Shown piece after piece: positions 42,099-53,047 of a stretch of DNA of 64,000 nucleotides. Below the pieces are notes generated by a model that worked only from the letters and a program-made list of their open reading frames with translations, made no database searches and had not been told where the DNA came from. Numbering within the stretch: position 1 is the stretch's first letter; every line of letters starts with the position of its first letter. Source of the DNA: Bog-756 sp963703145 (GTDB lineage: Bacteria > Actinomycetota > Acidimicrobiia > Acidimicrobiales > RAAP-2); contig OY969793.1 of the NCBI GenBank assembly GCA_963703145.1, forward strand, positions 2,480,001 through 2,544,000. The letters run 5' to 3'. A program made the translations under genes and the position numbers.

Positions 42099-42311
42099 CT
42101 ACGCCGGCTGGGCCAGACGCACGTCGACCGCTTGGAGGCCCTTTGGCCCTTCCTGCAGGTCGAACTCCACGGCCTGACCCTCCTCGAGTGAGCGGAATCC
42201 GCTCATCTGGATGGCGGAGTGGTGCACGAAAACATCGGCGCCGCCGTCCGGCTGAGAGATGAAGCCGAAGCCCTTCTCGGCATTGAACCACTTGACTGTT
42301 CCGGAAGCCAC
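42099..42311 (-). CDS. cspA: Cold-shock protein, CspA family
   Basis: A 70-residue single cold-shock domain, MASGTVKWFNAEKGFGFISQ with RNP1 KGFGFI, then ADVFVHHSAIQMSGFRSLEE with RNP2 VFVHH. It binds single-stranded nucleic acid and acts as an RNA chaperone. The ~185 bases upstream, before cysS ends, could hold a long structured 5' leader as csp genes often have; an inverted repeat AGAGCCCGC/GCGGGCTCT at about 42351–42373 is visible there. Confidence 0.95.
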   Translation of the reverse strand: MASGTVKWFNAEKGFGFISQPDGGADVFVHHSAIQMSGFRSLEEGQAVEFDLQEGPKGLQAVDVRLAQPA

Positions 42312-42497
42312 GGTGGCTTACCCCTTTCCTCCACACATCATGTGCACAGGAGAGCCCGCACCAGCGGGCTCTCGGTCCACCCACCTCACGCGGGTCTCCG
42401 ACCACCAACCGAAGGGACTCTCTGCCCGGAAAAACTAGCAGTCTCCCTCGCAGAATCAACCGTCGAAGGGCCTTTGGAGGCCCTGTTCACACGGCGT

Positions 42498-43907
42498 TCA
42501 TTGTCGGCGGATCCGGGTTCCGTCGGGGCTGTCCTCGACCAACCATCCGGCCGCCTCCAATTCGGCCCGGAGGGCGTCGGCCAGCGGCCAGTCCCGCTCG
42601 GCCCTGGCCGCATCACGACGGCGAACCAGGGCCGCGGCCTCGTCGTCGATGGGTGAGGATCCCGAGCGCAACGACAGACCGAGCGCGGCGCAGAGGAACG
42701 CCACCGTGTTGGCCGACCGCGCCGCACCGACGGCGTCACCGGCGTCGGCGCCGGCATTGGCCTGGCGCACCAGGTCGAACACGGCGGCCAGCGCTCCGGG
42801 GGTGTCCAGGTCGTCGTCCATGGAGCGGCGGAACCGGACCACCGCCTCGGTGTCGAGCTCGACCTCGCCACTTTCAACACCGGGACCCGACGCGGGGTCG
42901 ATGACCGGCCCGTTGGCCAACCGGTCGCCCAGGTCGAACCGCCGGGCCAGTTCGTCCAACCGGGCCAGACCCGCTTCGGCATCGGCGATGGTCTCGGGCG
43001 TGACCTCGATCGGCGAGCGATAGTGCGACCGGAGGACGAGGAGGCGGTAGGCACGGGCGTCACTGCGCTCCAGCAGGTCGTCGAGCGAGGTGAAGTTGCC
43101 CAGGGACTTGGACATCTTCTCCCCGTCCACCGTCACCCAGCCGTTGTGCACCCAGTGGCGGGCGAAAGGCCGCCCGACCGCGACCGCCTGGGCCCGCTCG
43201 TTCTCGTGGTGGGGGAAGATCAGGTCGATCGCCCCTCCGTGCAGGTCGAATCCGTCGCCCAGGAGGTCGAGTGACATCACCACGCACTCGGTGTGCCACC
43301 CCGGACGACCCGGCCCCCACGGCGAGTCCCAGGTCGGCTCGCCCGGCTTGGCCTTCTTCCACAGCACGAAGTCGAGGGGTGAGCGCTTCTCCTCATCGGC
43401 CTCGACCCGGGCACCGGATCGCAGGGACTCGAGGGGCTGGCGGGCCAGGAGCCCGTAGCCGGGCACGTCCGCCACCGACAGGTACACGCCGTCGCCGGTC
43501 TCGTAGGCCACGCCCAGCCCGACCAGTTCATCCACGAGGTCCACCATCCGGGACACATAGGCGGTGGCATGGGGGGTCTCATCGGGTCGGAGCACGCCGA
43601 GGGCGTCCATGGCCTCCCACCACACCGCCTCGTAGGTGGCGGTGAGCTCGGCCGGCTCGATCCCCCGTTCCGCTGCCCTCGTGATGATGTTGTCCTCGAT
43701 GTCGGTGATGTTGGAAACGTAGGTGACCTCCAGGCCGGTAAAGAGGAGGTAGCGGCGAAGAACGTCGAAGACCAGGGAGAACCGCCCGTGCCCGAGGTGT
43801 GGCGAGTCATAGACCGTAGGCCCGCACACGTACATGGACACCTGGCCCTCGGTTCTGAGGTGCAGCGGCGTCACCTCGCCGGTAGCGGTGTCGTGGAGCT
43901 GGAGCAC
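42498..43907 (-). CDS. cysS: Cysteinyl-tRNA synthetase
   Basis: A 469-residue class I synthetase. HIGH-type motif: CGPTVYDSPHLGHGRFSLVF. Zinc ligands: Cys in MYVCGPTVYD, Cys in GWHTECVVMS and His/Glu in FPHHENERAQ. KMSKS motif: GEKMSKSLGNFTS. The C-terminal anticodon-binding domain ends in LRAELEAAGWLVEDSPDGTR. GTG 43907 is chosen because it lies 7 bases after a TACCGT box and starts VLQLHDT; longer upstream readings enter valS on the opposite strand. Confidence 0.94.
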   Translation of the reverse strand: MLQLHDTATGEVTPLHLRTEGQVSMYVCGPTVYDSPHLGHGRFSLVFDVLRRYLLFTGLEVTYVSNITDIEDNIITRAAERGIEPAELTATYEAVWWEAMDALGVLRPDETPHATAYVSRMVDLVDELVGLGVAYETGDGVYLSVADVPGYGLLARQPLESLRSGARVEADEEKRSPLDFVLWKKAKPGEPTWDSPWGPGRPGWHTECVVMSLDLLGDGFDLHGGAIDLIFPHHENERAQAVAVGRPFARHWVHNGWVTVDGEKMSKSLGNFTSLDDLLERSDARAYRLLVLRSHYRSPIEVTPETIADAEAGLARLDELARRFDLGDRLANGPVIDPASGPGVESGEVELDTEAVVRFRRSMDDDLDTPGALAAVFDLVRQANAGADAGDAVGAARSANTVAFLCAALGLSLRSGSSPIDDEAAALVRRRDAARAERDWPLADALRAELEAAGWLVEDSPDGTRIRRQ

Positions 43908-43913
43908 GCAGGG

Positions 43914-43920
43914 TACGGTA
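43914..43920. promoter_or_regulatory. Symmetric -10 element between cysS and valS
   Basis: TACGGTA reads TACGGT on the plus strand, 9 bases before the valS ATG, and TACCGT on the minus strand, 7 bases before the cysS GTG. Both fit TANNNT. It is only 21 bases from start codon to start codon, so the two transcripts must initiate at almost the same place and be nearly leaderless. Confidence 0.6.
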
Positions 43921-43928
43921 ACCCGATC

Positions 43929-46538
43929 ATGAGTACTGACGCGACGGGGCCGGCCGACCCGAGGGGCATCCCCGACAAGCCGGGCCTGGAGGGCCTCGAG
44001 GCCACCTGGTCGGCATGGTGGGACCATCAGGGGACCTACGCCTTCAACCGGGGCGCTCCTCGCAGCGACGTCTTCTCCATCGACACCCCTCCCCCCACGG
44101 TTTCGGGGTCGCTCCACATCGGCCACGTCTTCTCGTACACACACACCGACGCCGTGGCCCGGTTCCAGCGGATGCGGGGCAAGGCCGTCTTCTATCCCAT
44201 GGGGTGGGACGACAACGGCCTTCCCACCGAGCGGCGCGTGCAGAACTACTTCGGCGTCCGGTGCGACCCGAGCCTGCCGTTCGACCCCGACTTTGTGCCG
44301 CCCGCCGACCCAGGCAAGAACCCGCTGTCGATCTCGCGCCCCAATTTCGTGGCTCTGTGCCACCAGCTCACCGCCGAGGACGAGCAGGTCTTCGAGCACC
44401 TGTGGCGCCGGCTCGGCCTGTCGGTCGACTGGTCCCACACCTACGCCACCATCTCCGAGCGGGCCCAGCGGGCCTCCCAGCGGGGCTTCCTGCGGCTGGC
44501 CGGACGAGGCCAGGTGTTCCAGCGCACCGCGCCCACCCTCTGGGACGTGGACTTCCAGACGGCGGTGAGTCAGGCCGAGCTGGAAGACCGGGAGCGACCG
44601 GGCTCCTATCACCGCATCTCGTTCCCCCTGGCCGACGGCGAGGGGGCCATCGATATCGAGACCACCCGCCCCGAGCTCCTTCCCGCGTGCGTTGCCCTCG
44701 TGGCCCATCCCGACGACGAGCGCTACCGGCCGTTGTTCGGCTCCGAGGTGACTACCCCGCTGTTCTCCGTGCGGGTCCCGGTGGTGGCCCATGAGCTGGC
44801 CGATCCCGACAAGGGATCGGGCATCGCCATGATCTGCACCTTCGGTGACACCACCGACGTGGTGTGGTGGCGTGAGCTCTCGCTCCCCACCCGGACCATC
44901 GTCGGGCGGGACGGCCGGCTCCTGGCCGTCGAGTGGGGCAGCCCGGGCTGGGAGTCCGACGACGCCGACGGCGCGGCGGCCTCCTACGCCGAGTTGACCG
45001 GCCGGACGGTGAAGCAGGCCCAGACCAGGATCGTCGAACTGCTGGCCGAGCGCGGGTTCCTGGTTGGCGAGCCCCGGGCCATCACCCACCCGGTCAAGTT
45101 CTACGAGAAGGGCGACCGGCCCCTCGAGATCGTCTCATCACGGCAGTGGTTCGTCGAGACGCTGTCCATGCGGGACCGGCTCCTGGCCCGGGGCGACGAG
45201 CTGCGCTGGCACCCCGCCTATATGGCCCACCGGTACCGGTCCTGGGTCGAGGGCCTCAACGCCGACTGGAATATCAGCCGGCAGCGGTTCTTCGGGGTCC
45301 CCTTCCCGGTCTGGTACCCGGTCGACAGCGACGGGGAGCCTGACTTCGACCGACCGATCTTCGCCGACGAGGGCCGCCTCCCGGTCGACCCCTCCACGGA
45401 CGTACCCGAGGGCTACCCCGAAGACCAACGCGGGGAGCCCGGGGGTTTTATCGGTGATCCCGACGTCATGGACACCTGGGCCACCTCTTCGCTCACCCCG
45501 CAGATCGCCGGCGGCTGGGAGGACGACCCCGAGCTGTTCGCCCAGGTCTTCCCCATGGACGTGCGGCCCCAGGCCCACGAGATCATCCGGACCTGGCTCT
45601 TCTCGACCGTGGTCCGCGCCGAGCTCGAGCACGGCGTGCTGCCCTGGAGCGACGTGGCCATCTCGGGGTGGGTCCTCGACCCCGACCGGAAGAAGATGTC
45701 CAAGTCGAAGGGGGACGTGGTCACCCCGCTGCCCCTCTTGGAGAAGCACGGGGCCGATGCCGTCCGCTATTGGGCCGCGGGGGGTCGGCCGGGCACCGAC
45801 ACGGCGTTCGACGAAGGCCAGATGAAGGTGGGCCGACGACTGGCCATCAAGGTCCTCAACGCCTCACGCTTCGTGCTCGGCCGGATCGCCGACGAGGACG
45901 GTGTGGTGGCGGCTCCGGGTCCCGAGGCCGTGACAGCCCCCATCGACCGCGACCTGCTGGACCGCCTGGCCGATGTGGTCGATGTGTCCACCGCTGCCTT
46001 CGAGGAGTTCGACTACGCCCGGTCCCTGGAGCGGACCGAGGCCTTCTTCTGGTCCTTCTGCGACGACTACCTCGAGCTGGTCAAGACCCGCGCCTACGGC
46101 GATCCCGCCGAGGCCGGTCCGGCCTCGGCGCGGGCGGCCTTGGTGCTCGCCTTGTCGATCCTGTTGCGGCTGATGGCGCCGATCCTCCCCTTCGTCACCG
46201 AGGAAGTGTGGTCGTGGTGGCAGGTCGGCTCCATCCACACCGCGCCCTGGCCCGAGCGCGCCGAGTTCGATGCGGCGCTGGCCGGCCACGAGCCGGGTCC
46301 GGCGTCGGTGTTCGAGGTGGCCGCAGACGTGCTCGGGCAGGTGCGGCGGGCCAAGACCACGGCCAAGCGGTCCATGCGTTCGTCAGTGACAGCCCTGACC
46401 GTCGTCGACACTGCCGAGCGGATCGCTGCACTGCGGGCCGCGGAAGACGACGTTCGGGACGCCGGTGGGGTGCTCACCTTCGACACCGCGGTGGCCGACG
46501 ATCCCGCTGTCGACGTGGAGCTGGCTGACGAGGACTGA
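43929..46538 (+). CDS. valS: Valyl-tRNA synthetase
   Basis: An 869-residue class I synthetase. PPPTVSGSLHIGHVFSYTHTD carries HIGH, the CP1 editing domain spans roughly residues 190–340, GDPDVMDTWATSSLTPQ and IRTWLFSTVV follow, and DRKKMSKSKGDVVTP carries KMSKS. The C-terminus holds the anticodon-binding domain and a short arm. WDDNGLPTERRVQ is typical of the ValRS branch that differs from the E. coli form. ATG 43929 is the only start compatible with the short divergent spacer to cysS. Confidence 0.94.
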   Translation: MSTDATGPADPRGIPDKPGLEGLEATWSAWWDHQGTYAFNRGAPRSDVFSIDTPPPTVSGSLHIGHVFSYTHTDAVARFQRMRGKAVFYPMGWDDNGLPTERRVQNYFGVRCDPSLPFDPDFVPPADPGKNPLSISRPNFVALCHQLTAEDEQVFEHLWRRLGLSVDWSHTYATISERAQRASQRGFLRLAGRGQVFQRTAPTLWDVDFQTAVSQAELEDRERPGSYHRISFPLADGEGAIDIETTRPELLPACVALVAHPDDERYRPLFGSEVTTPLFSVRVPVVAHELADPDKGSGIAMICTFGDTTDVVWWRELSLPTRTIVGRDGRLLAVEWGSPGWESDDADGAAASYAELTGRTVKQAQTRIVELLAERGFLVGEPRAITHPVKFYEKGDRPLEIVSSRQWFVETLSMRDRLLARGDELRWHPAYMAHRYRSWVEGLNADWNISRQRFFGVPFPVWYPVDSDGEPDFDRPIFADEGRLPVDPSTDVPEGYPEDQRGEPGGFIGDPDVMDTWATSSLTPQIAGGWEDDPELFAQVFPMDVRPQAHEIIRTWLFSTVVRAELEHGVLPWSDVAISGWVLDPDRKKMSKSKGDVVTPLPLLEKHGADAVRYWAAGGRPGTDTAFDEGQMKVGRRLAIKVLNASRFVLGRIADEDGVVAAPGPEAVTAPIDRDLLDRLADVVDVSTAAFEEFDYARSLERTEAFFWSFCDDYLELVKTRAYGDPAEAGPASARAALVLALSILLRLMAPILPFVTEEVWSWWQVGSIHTAPWPERAEFDAALAGHEPGPASVFEVAADVLGQVRRAKTTAKRSMRSSVTALTVVDTAERIAALRAAEDDVRDAGGVLTFDTAVADDPAVDVELADED

Positions 46539-46547
46539 CCGGGTGGA

Positions 46548-48194
<1,647 letters not shown>

Positions 48195-48208
<14 letters not shown>

Positions 48209-50138
48209 GGGTGCCACCCTCCATGGCTGCGGCGGTCCCGATGGGGGCCGAGGCGGTCGTCGGATCACTGCCGCCTGAGGGGCGGCGGACCCACGGCAGC
48301 GGGAACTGGAGTGCCTCGATCCCGAGGATGCCCCCCGCCGCCCGGCCGATCAAGATGATTCCCACGCCGGCGAAGAGCCCCACGCCGTTGGGCCACAACT
48401 GGTTGAGGACCACATAGGTCACTGCCGCCAGGAATGCACCGCTGACCGTGCGGATGCTCCAGATGGTCACGAACAGGACGAAGATGATACCGGGGAAGAT
48501 GTCGAAGTCGGTGGTGCCGACCACCGCCTGCACCGTCCCGTAGAGGGCGCCGGCCAGTCCGGCCATGCCGGCCCCGATGGCGAACACGGCCACCTTGGTC
48601 ACCCCGATGTTGAGACCGACGGTGGCATAGGCGGCAGGCGAGTCGTTGAGGGCCACCAACCGCCGACCGAAGAGGCTCCGGCGGATGGCCAGCACCAGCC
48701 ACGCCGACAGCACGAAGAACACTGAGACCATCACGAACTCGGCCCGGTCGCCGCCGAAGGACAGACTCGGCAGCACGATCCGTCCCACGTTTACCCCACC
48801 CGTGCCGTAGATGTTCCCGTCGTTGAAGAACCCCTGGGCCACGGCATCAGCGAATGCGAAGGTGGCCAGCGCCAGGTACAGGTCCCGGAGCCGCACGGTG
48901 GGCAGCGAGATGAGCGCCCCGATTCCGGCACAGATCCCGGTGGCGGCCAGCAGGCCCAACACCGAGCCGCCGCCGGCGACCTTGCCCATCACGAAGGCCC
49001 CGATCCCCATGAAGGAGAACTGGCACAGCGACACCTGGCCCGAGTAGCCGGTCACCAGCACCAAGGACAGCCCGACGATGCCGAGGCACATGACCAGCCC
49101 GCCGAGGTCCAACACGCTGGTGCCCCTGAACTCGGTCGTGGCGAACACCAGCGCCGCCACGGCGACGACGACCAGGAACGCCACCCCGGCCACCAGCGAC
49201 TCGGCGGCACCGGCCACCCGGGGGGCCTTCATCGTGGTCAGCCGTCCCACCGCCCGCAGCCGCACCGACGGAAGGGTGACCAGGGCCACGAACAGCAGCA
49301 CCATGGGCAGCACGTAGGGGATGTCGGACTGCAGGTTTTGGGCGAGGTGCGGCACGATGTAGCTGTTGACGTAGTTCTCGATGAGGCCGATGCCGATGGC
49401 GGCCGCGAACGTCACCGGGATGTTCCTCAGGCGCCCCACGATGGCGGCGGCGTAGCCGTTCACCACCAGCAGGGTCATGGCCTCGATATTGATGCCGGCC
49501 GTCTGGGTGGGGGCCAACAGCACCCCAGCCAGTGCGGCCATCATGAACCCGAGGATCCAGCCGTACTGGCTCATGCGGTTGGGCGAGGCCCCGGACATGG
49601 CCAGCAGCTCGGGGTCGTCGACCACGGCCCGCAGGGCGTACCCGGTCCGAGTCGAATAGAACAAGGCCCGCAGCGCCACGGCCACCGCGGCGGCCACGGC
49701 GATGATCAGCACCTCTTGGTATTGGATGTTGATCCCGACCAGGCGGAACTGGCCACCCACCATGTTGTTCACGGCCCGCTCGGTGGTCGGGTTCCAGATC
49801 AGGGTGGCCGCCCCGGTCAAGATGACCATGAGTCCGAGGGTCACCATGACCGGCCGCTCGGCCGACGCGCCGTGCAGGCGACGCATCAGTACCCGTTCGA
49901 CCAGTGCCCCGGAGACGGTGGCCCCGAACACCAGGATGATCACCAGGGCCACCAGGACCGGCAGGTGGTGGACGGCCACCAGCTCCCAGTAGCAGTAGGC
50001 CGCCACCATGCCCACCGCCCCCTGGGCGAAGTTGAACACCCCTGACGTGGTGTAGGTCACCACCAGGCCGGTGGCGGCAATGGCATAGCCGGCCCCGAGC
50101 ATCACCCCGAAGACGGTGAACTGCAGGAAATTGCTCAC
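48195..50138 (-). CDS. Fused LivH–LivM branched-chain amino acid permease
   Basis: A 647-residue protein that joins both permease subunits. Residues ~1–290 are LivH-like (LGAGYAIAATGLVVTYTTSGVF ... GYALRAVVDDPELLAMSG ... NGYAAAIVGRLRNIPV). Residues ~310–620 are LivM-like (GLSLVLVTGYSGQVSLCQFS ... TVRLRDLYLALATFAFADAV ... FGRRLVALNDSPAAYATVGLN ... AGMAGLAGALYGT). One polypeptide would form the whole membrane pore with the two ATPases. It follows the substrate-binding protein gene by 59 bases. Confidence 0.9.
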
Positions 50139-50197
50139 CGGATCAACCTCGTCCCCCGATGCGTCACGTCATGCCCTCCAAGGAGCGCTCAGACTGC

Positions 50198-51520
50198 TCA
50201 GGACCCCGGCGGCGTCAGATACTGGCCTTCGCAACGGTACCCGTTGGTGGGACCGCTCACCGGCGGGTCGTCGTAGCGCTGATAGTCCCCGTTGGCCACC
50301 TGCCCGAGCAGGTAGCAGTTGCCAACCGTCTTGGCCGCCGGATTGCTGGGCGTCACGATGTTGTCCCCGCTGAAGGTGGTGACCTTGGACAGGGCCTGCA
50401 GGAGCGAGCCCCTGCTCGGGTCCGAGCCGGCACTCTTCAGGCCCTGGGCGAACAGCTCGGCCGACAACCAGCCATACAGGGTGAACAGATCGGGGTGGAA
50501 GCCGGGAGCCGCCGTGGCCACCCACTTGTTGAACAGGGCCACCGCGGGGATCACCTTGGCGTCCTGGCCCAGGAAGAACGAGGTGTTCTGGTCGACGTAG
50601 GCGCCGTTGACGGCCGAGGGCCCACCCGAGTTGGGGATGAGCTCGTTGCTGTAGCTGGCCGCCCCCAGGATCACCTGGGGATGGAAATTCTGCTGGACCA
50701 GGTTCTTCAACAGGGCCGAGGCGTAGTTCTGGGGCAGCTGGTCGATGAACAGGATCTTCACGCCGGCGTTCTTCATGGCGATGACGTTGGCGGTGAAGTC
50801 GGTCTGGGTCACCGGGATGCTCGGGGAGTAGACGATCTTGTAGCCGACCTTCTCCATTACGTACTTCTCACCGGCCCAGTCCTTCTCGGCCGAGGGCACA
50901 TTCGACACCAGGGTCCCGACCGCATCGACGTCGTTGGGGAACTTCTTCTTGAAGTACTGGAGCGGACCGGTCTCCCAGCCCCCGTTCAGCGGCACGGCGC
51001 TGTAGACGTTCGGGAGCTTGTTGGTGGCGTCGTCGAGGACCATGGTGACGTCGGGCATCCCGGGGTTGGCGGCCAACAGGGCTCCGCCGTAGTTGTCCTG
51101 GAGGGAGAACCCACCGACCAGGGCGAAGTCATGGGTAATGGCGTTCTGGGTGGCCTGCTTGTTCCCGGATCCACTGAACCCGTCGTCCCCGGAGTCCACG
51201 GTGATCTTGCGGCCGTTGACGCCCCCGGTGGAGTTGACGTAGTCGGCATAGGCCTCGGTCCCGACCAGCGCCCCCTTGAACAGGCCGCCGACGGCCAGGG
51301 TGGACACATTGCCGATGTGGACCGAGTTGGAGGTGATTCCGGTGTGGTCACTGAATGCGCTGGACGGGATCTTGGAGCTCCCCGAACCACCGGTGCTGCT
51401 GGCGGACCCCGACGTCGTCGTCGTCGACGACGAGTTGGTCGAACTGCAGGCCACCGCGGTGGTGGCGACCAACGCCAGCACCCCCACTGTGGCCATGCGC
51501 GTCTTCCATGAAGAACCCAA
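50198..51520 (-). CDS. Liv-type ABC transporter substrate-binding lipoprotein
   Basis: A 440-residue secreted binding protein. The signal peptide (MATVGVLALVATTAVAC) ends in a lipobox-like AVAC, then a Ser/Thr linker. The periplasmic-binding-protein type I fold shows SVHIGNVSTLAVGG, ADYVNSTGGVNGRKITVDSG and FALVGGFSLQDNYGG, with TLVSNVPSAEKDWAGEKYV. It captures the solute for the LivHMGF importer. TTG 51520 is preferred because an AAGGGGG site lies four bases upstream; ATG 51496 is the alternative. It is the first gene of the operon. Confidence 0.87.
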   Translation of the reverse strand: MGSSWKTRMATVGVLALVATTAVACSSTNSSSTTTTSGSASSTGGSGSSKIPSSAFSDHTGITSNSVHIGNVSTLAVGGLFKGALVGTEAYADYVNSTGGVNGRKITVDSGDDGFSGSGNKQATQNAITHDFALVGGFSLQDNYGGALLAANPGMPDVTMVLDDATNKLPNVYSAVPLNGGWETGPLQYFKKKFPNDVDAVGTLVSNVPSAEKDWAGEKYVMEKVGYKIVYSPSIPVTQTDFTANVIAMKNAGVKILFIDQLPQNYASALLKNLVQQNFHPQVILGAASYSNELIPNSGGPSAVNGAYVDQNTSFFLGQDAKVIPAVALFNKWVATAAPGFHPDLFTLYGWLSAELFAQGLKSAGSDPSRGSLLQALSKVTTFSGDNIVTPSNPAAKTVGNCYLLGQVANGDYQRYDDPPVSGPTNGYRCEGQYLTPPGS

Positions 51521-51670
51521 TGCTCCCCCTTAGTCTCGGTGGCGGCCCGGCCCTGGGATGCACTCACGACCCCGACCGAAACGAATATGTGACTCTATGT
51601 CAGAAACTTGCCTGTCTGTCTAGCACCAGGCCGTAGGGCCTGGGCGTCAGATCGGGCGGTCTCTGGCCGC

Positions 51671-52957
51671 TCAGTCGACTCGGGCCGCTGTGGGGCCCAC
51701 CACCCGAGGCCGGGCGGGCGACGCCGGTCCCATGGTGTCGGCTCGGATCCCGTCGAGGAACCTCACCACCCCCATGGTCGTGTGCCGGCACCGGCTCGAG
51801 GCCAGGACGTCGAAGGCGTGCTGGGCGCCGGGCACCTCGACGTAGGCCACCGGGGCCTCGGAGGTGGCCCGGAGGCGGTCGACGAAGTAGCGGGCCACAC
51901 CCAGGGGCACCAGGGTGTCGTTCACGCCGTGGAGCACGAACATGGGAGGAGCAGCTGGGGTGACCCGGCGGTCCGGCGAGGCCTGCTCGAACAAGGTCGG
52001 GTCGTCCGCCTGTCTGGCCTTCATGACCTGGCGTTCGAGGAGCTCGATGAGGCCCGTCCCATAGGCGCCCGAGCGCTCGGCGGCGCCGGTCAGATCGTAG
52101 ACGCCGTAGAACGGAACGCAGGCGTCCACACGGGTGTCCAGACCCTCGAACCCGGGCTGCCAGTCGGGCTGGTTCGGGGTCAGGGCCAGGAGTGACGCCA
52201 GGTGGCCCCCGGCCGAGCCACCGGCGACGGCAATGAACTCGGGGTCGCCGCCGTGCTCGGCGATGTGCTCACGGACCCAGGCGACCGCCCGCTTGCAGTC
52301 GACGATGTGGGCGGGCCAGGTGGCCCGGGGGCTGAGCCGGTAGTTGATGGCGACACAGACCCAGCCGCGTTGCACCAGCTCATGCATCATGGGGATGCCC
52401 TGCTGACGCTTGTCCCCGATGATCCAGGCCCCGCCGTGGATGTAGATCAGTACGGGCGCCTGGGCGGGTTTCACCGATCGGCGCGACAGGATGTCCAGCT
52501 TGTGCCGGTAGTTCCCGTCACCCCAGTAGTCGATGTTCCGCACCCGGCGGATCCCGCGGAGCCGGAACGGGACGGCAATCACGAGGCGCCACCAGCGGTT
52601 CCACGCCGGTATCGGGTCGAAGCCGTCGACGCCGATCGGCCCTCCCGTGGCGTGGTCCAGGGCCTCGTCGACCAGCGCCCCGGTCCGGTGGGCGATGACG
52701 GCCAGCCACGCCATGCCGCCCCACGACGCCACGGCGATGGCCAGGCCGAGCCAGCCCGGCCAGGACGTAAAGGCCCCGCTCAGCCCGAGAATGACCGTGA
52801 CGGCGACCTCGAGCACCGCCACATGGATGGGGAGCTCGCCCGGGATCCACCCCATGGCGAAGCTGGCCACGGTGAAGGGCTCGCGGCGTACCGGGAACAA
52901 GGCGTTGACCACGAGCAGTGCGAAGACCATGCTGACTGCGAGGAACACCCAGGCCAC
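51671..52957 (-). CDS. Membrane-anchored alpha/beta-hydrolase, LipC-like esterase
   Basis: A 428-residue protein. Residues ~1–90 contain three membrane helices. The catalytic domain has LIYIHGGAWIIGDKRQQG (oxyanion HGG, 174–176), VAGGSAGGHLASLLAL (nucleophile Ser248), HGVNDTLVPLGVA (Asp) and PGAQHAFDVLAS (His). This is the BD-FAE/carboxylesterase type seen in mycobacterial LipC. It is divergent from a wax ester synthase gene, as lipC neighbours Rv0221 in mycobacteria. It probably hydrolyses lipid or other short-chain esters at the membrane. Confidence 0.85.
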   Translation of the reverse strand: MAWVFLAVSMVFALLVVNALFPVRREPFTVASFAMGWIPGELPIHVAVLEVAVTVILGLSGAFTSWPGWLGLAIAVASWGGMAWLAVIAHRTGALVDEALDHATGGPIGVDGFDPIPAWNRWWRLVIAVPFRLRGIRRVRNIDYWGDGNYRHKLDILSRRSVKPAQAPVLIYIHGGAWIIGDKRQQGIPMMHELVQRGWVCVAINYRLSPRATWPAHIVDCKRAVAWVREHIAEHGGDPEFIAVAGGSAGGHLASLLALTPNQPDWQPGFEGLDTRVDACVPFYGVYDLTGAAERSGAYGTGLIELLERQVMKARQADDPTLFEQASPDRRVTPAAPPMFVLHGVNDTLVPLGVARYFVDRLRATSEAPVAYVEVPGAQHAFDVLASSRCRHTTMGVVRFLDGIRADTMGPASPARPRVVGPTAARVD

Positions 52958-53047
52958 CCCTCAATACAACACGGTCTGGCCCCGGATGGGAAGCCAGTGG
53001 CCGGGCCGACGGGGGGGCGGTCACCGCAGGGAAGGGAGGGTACGAGC

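Noticed and set aside
42498..45089. cysS extended to 863 codons
   Set aside because: The upstream part is antisense to valS; the family N-terminus and a -10 box place the start at 43907.
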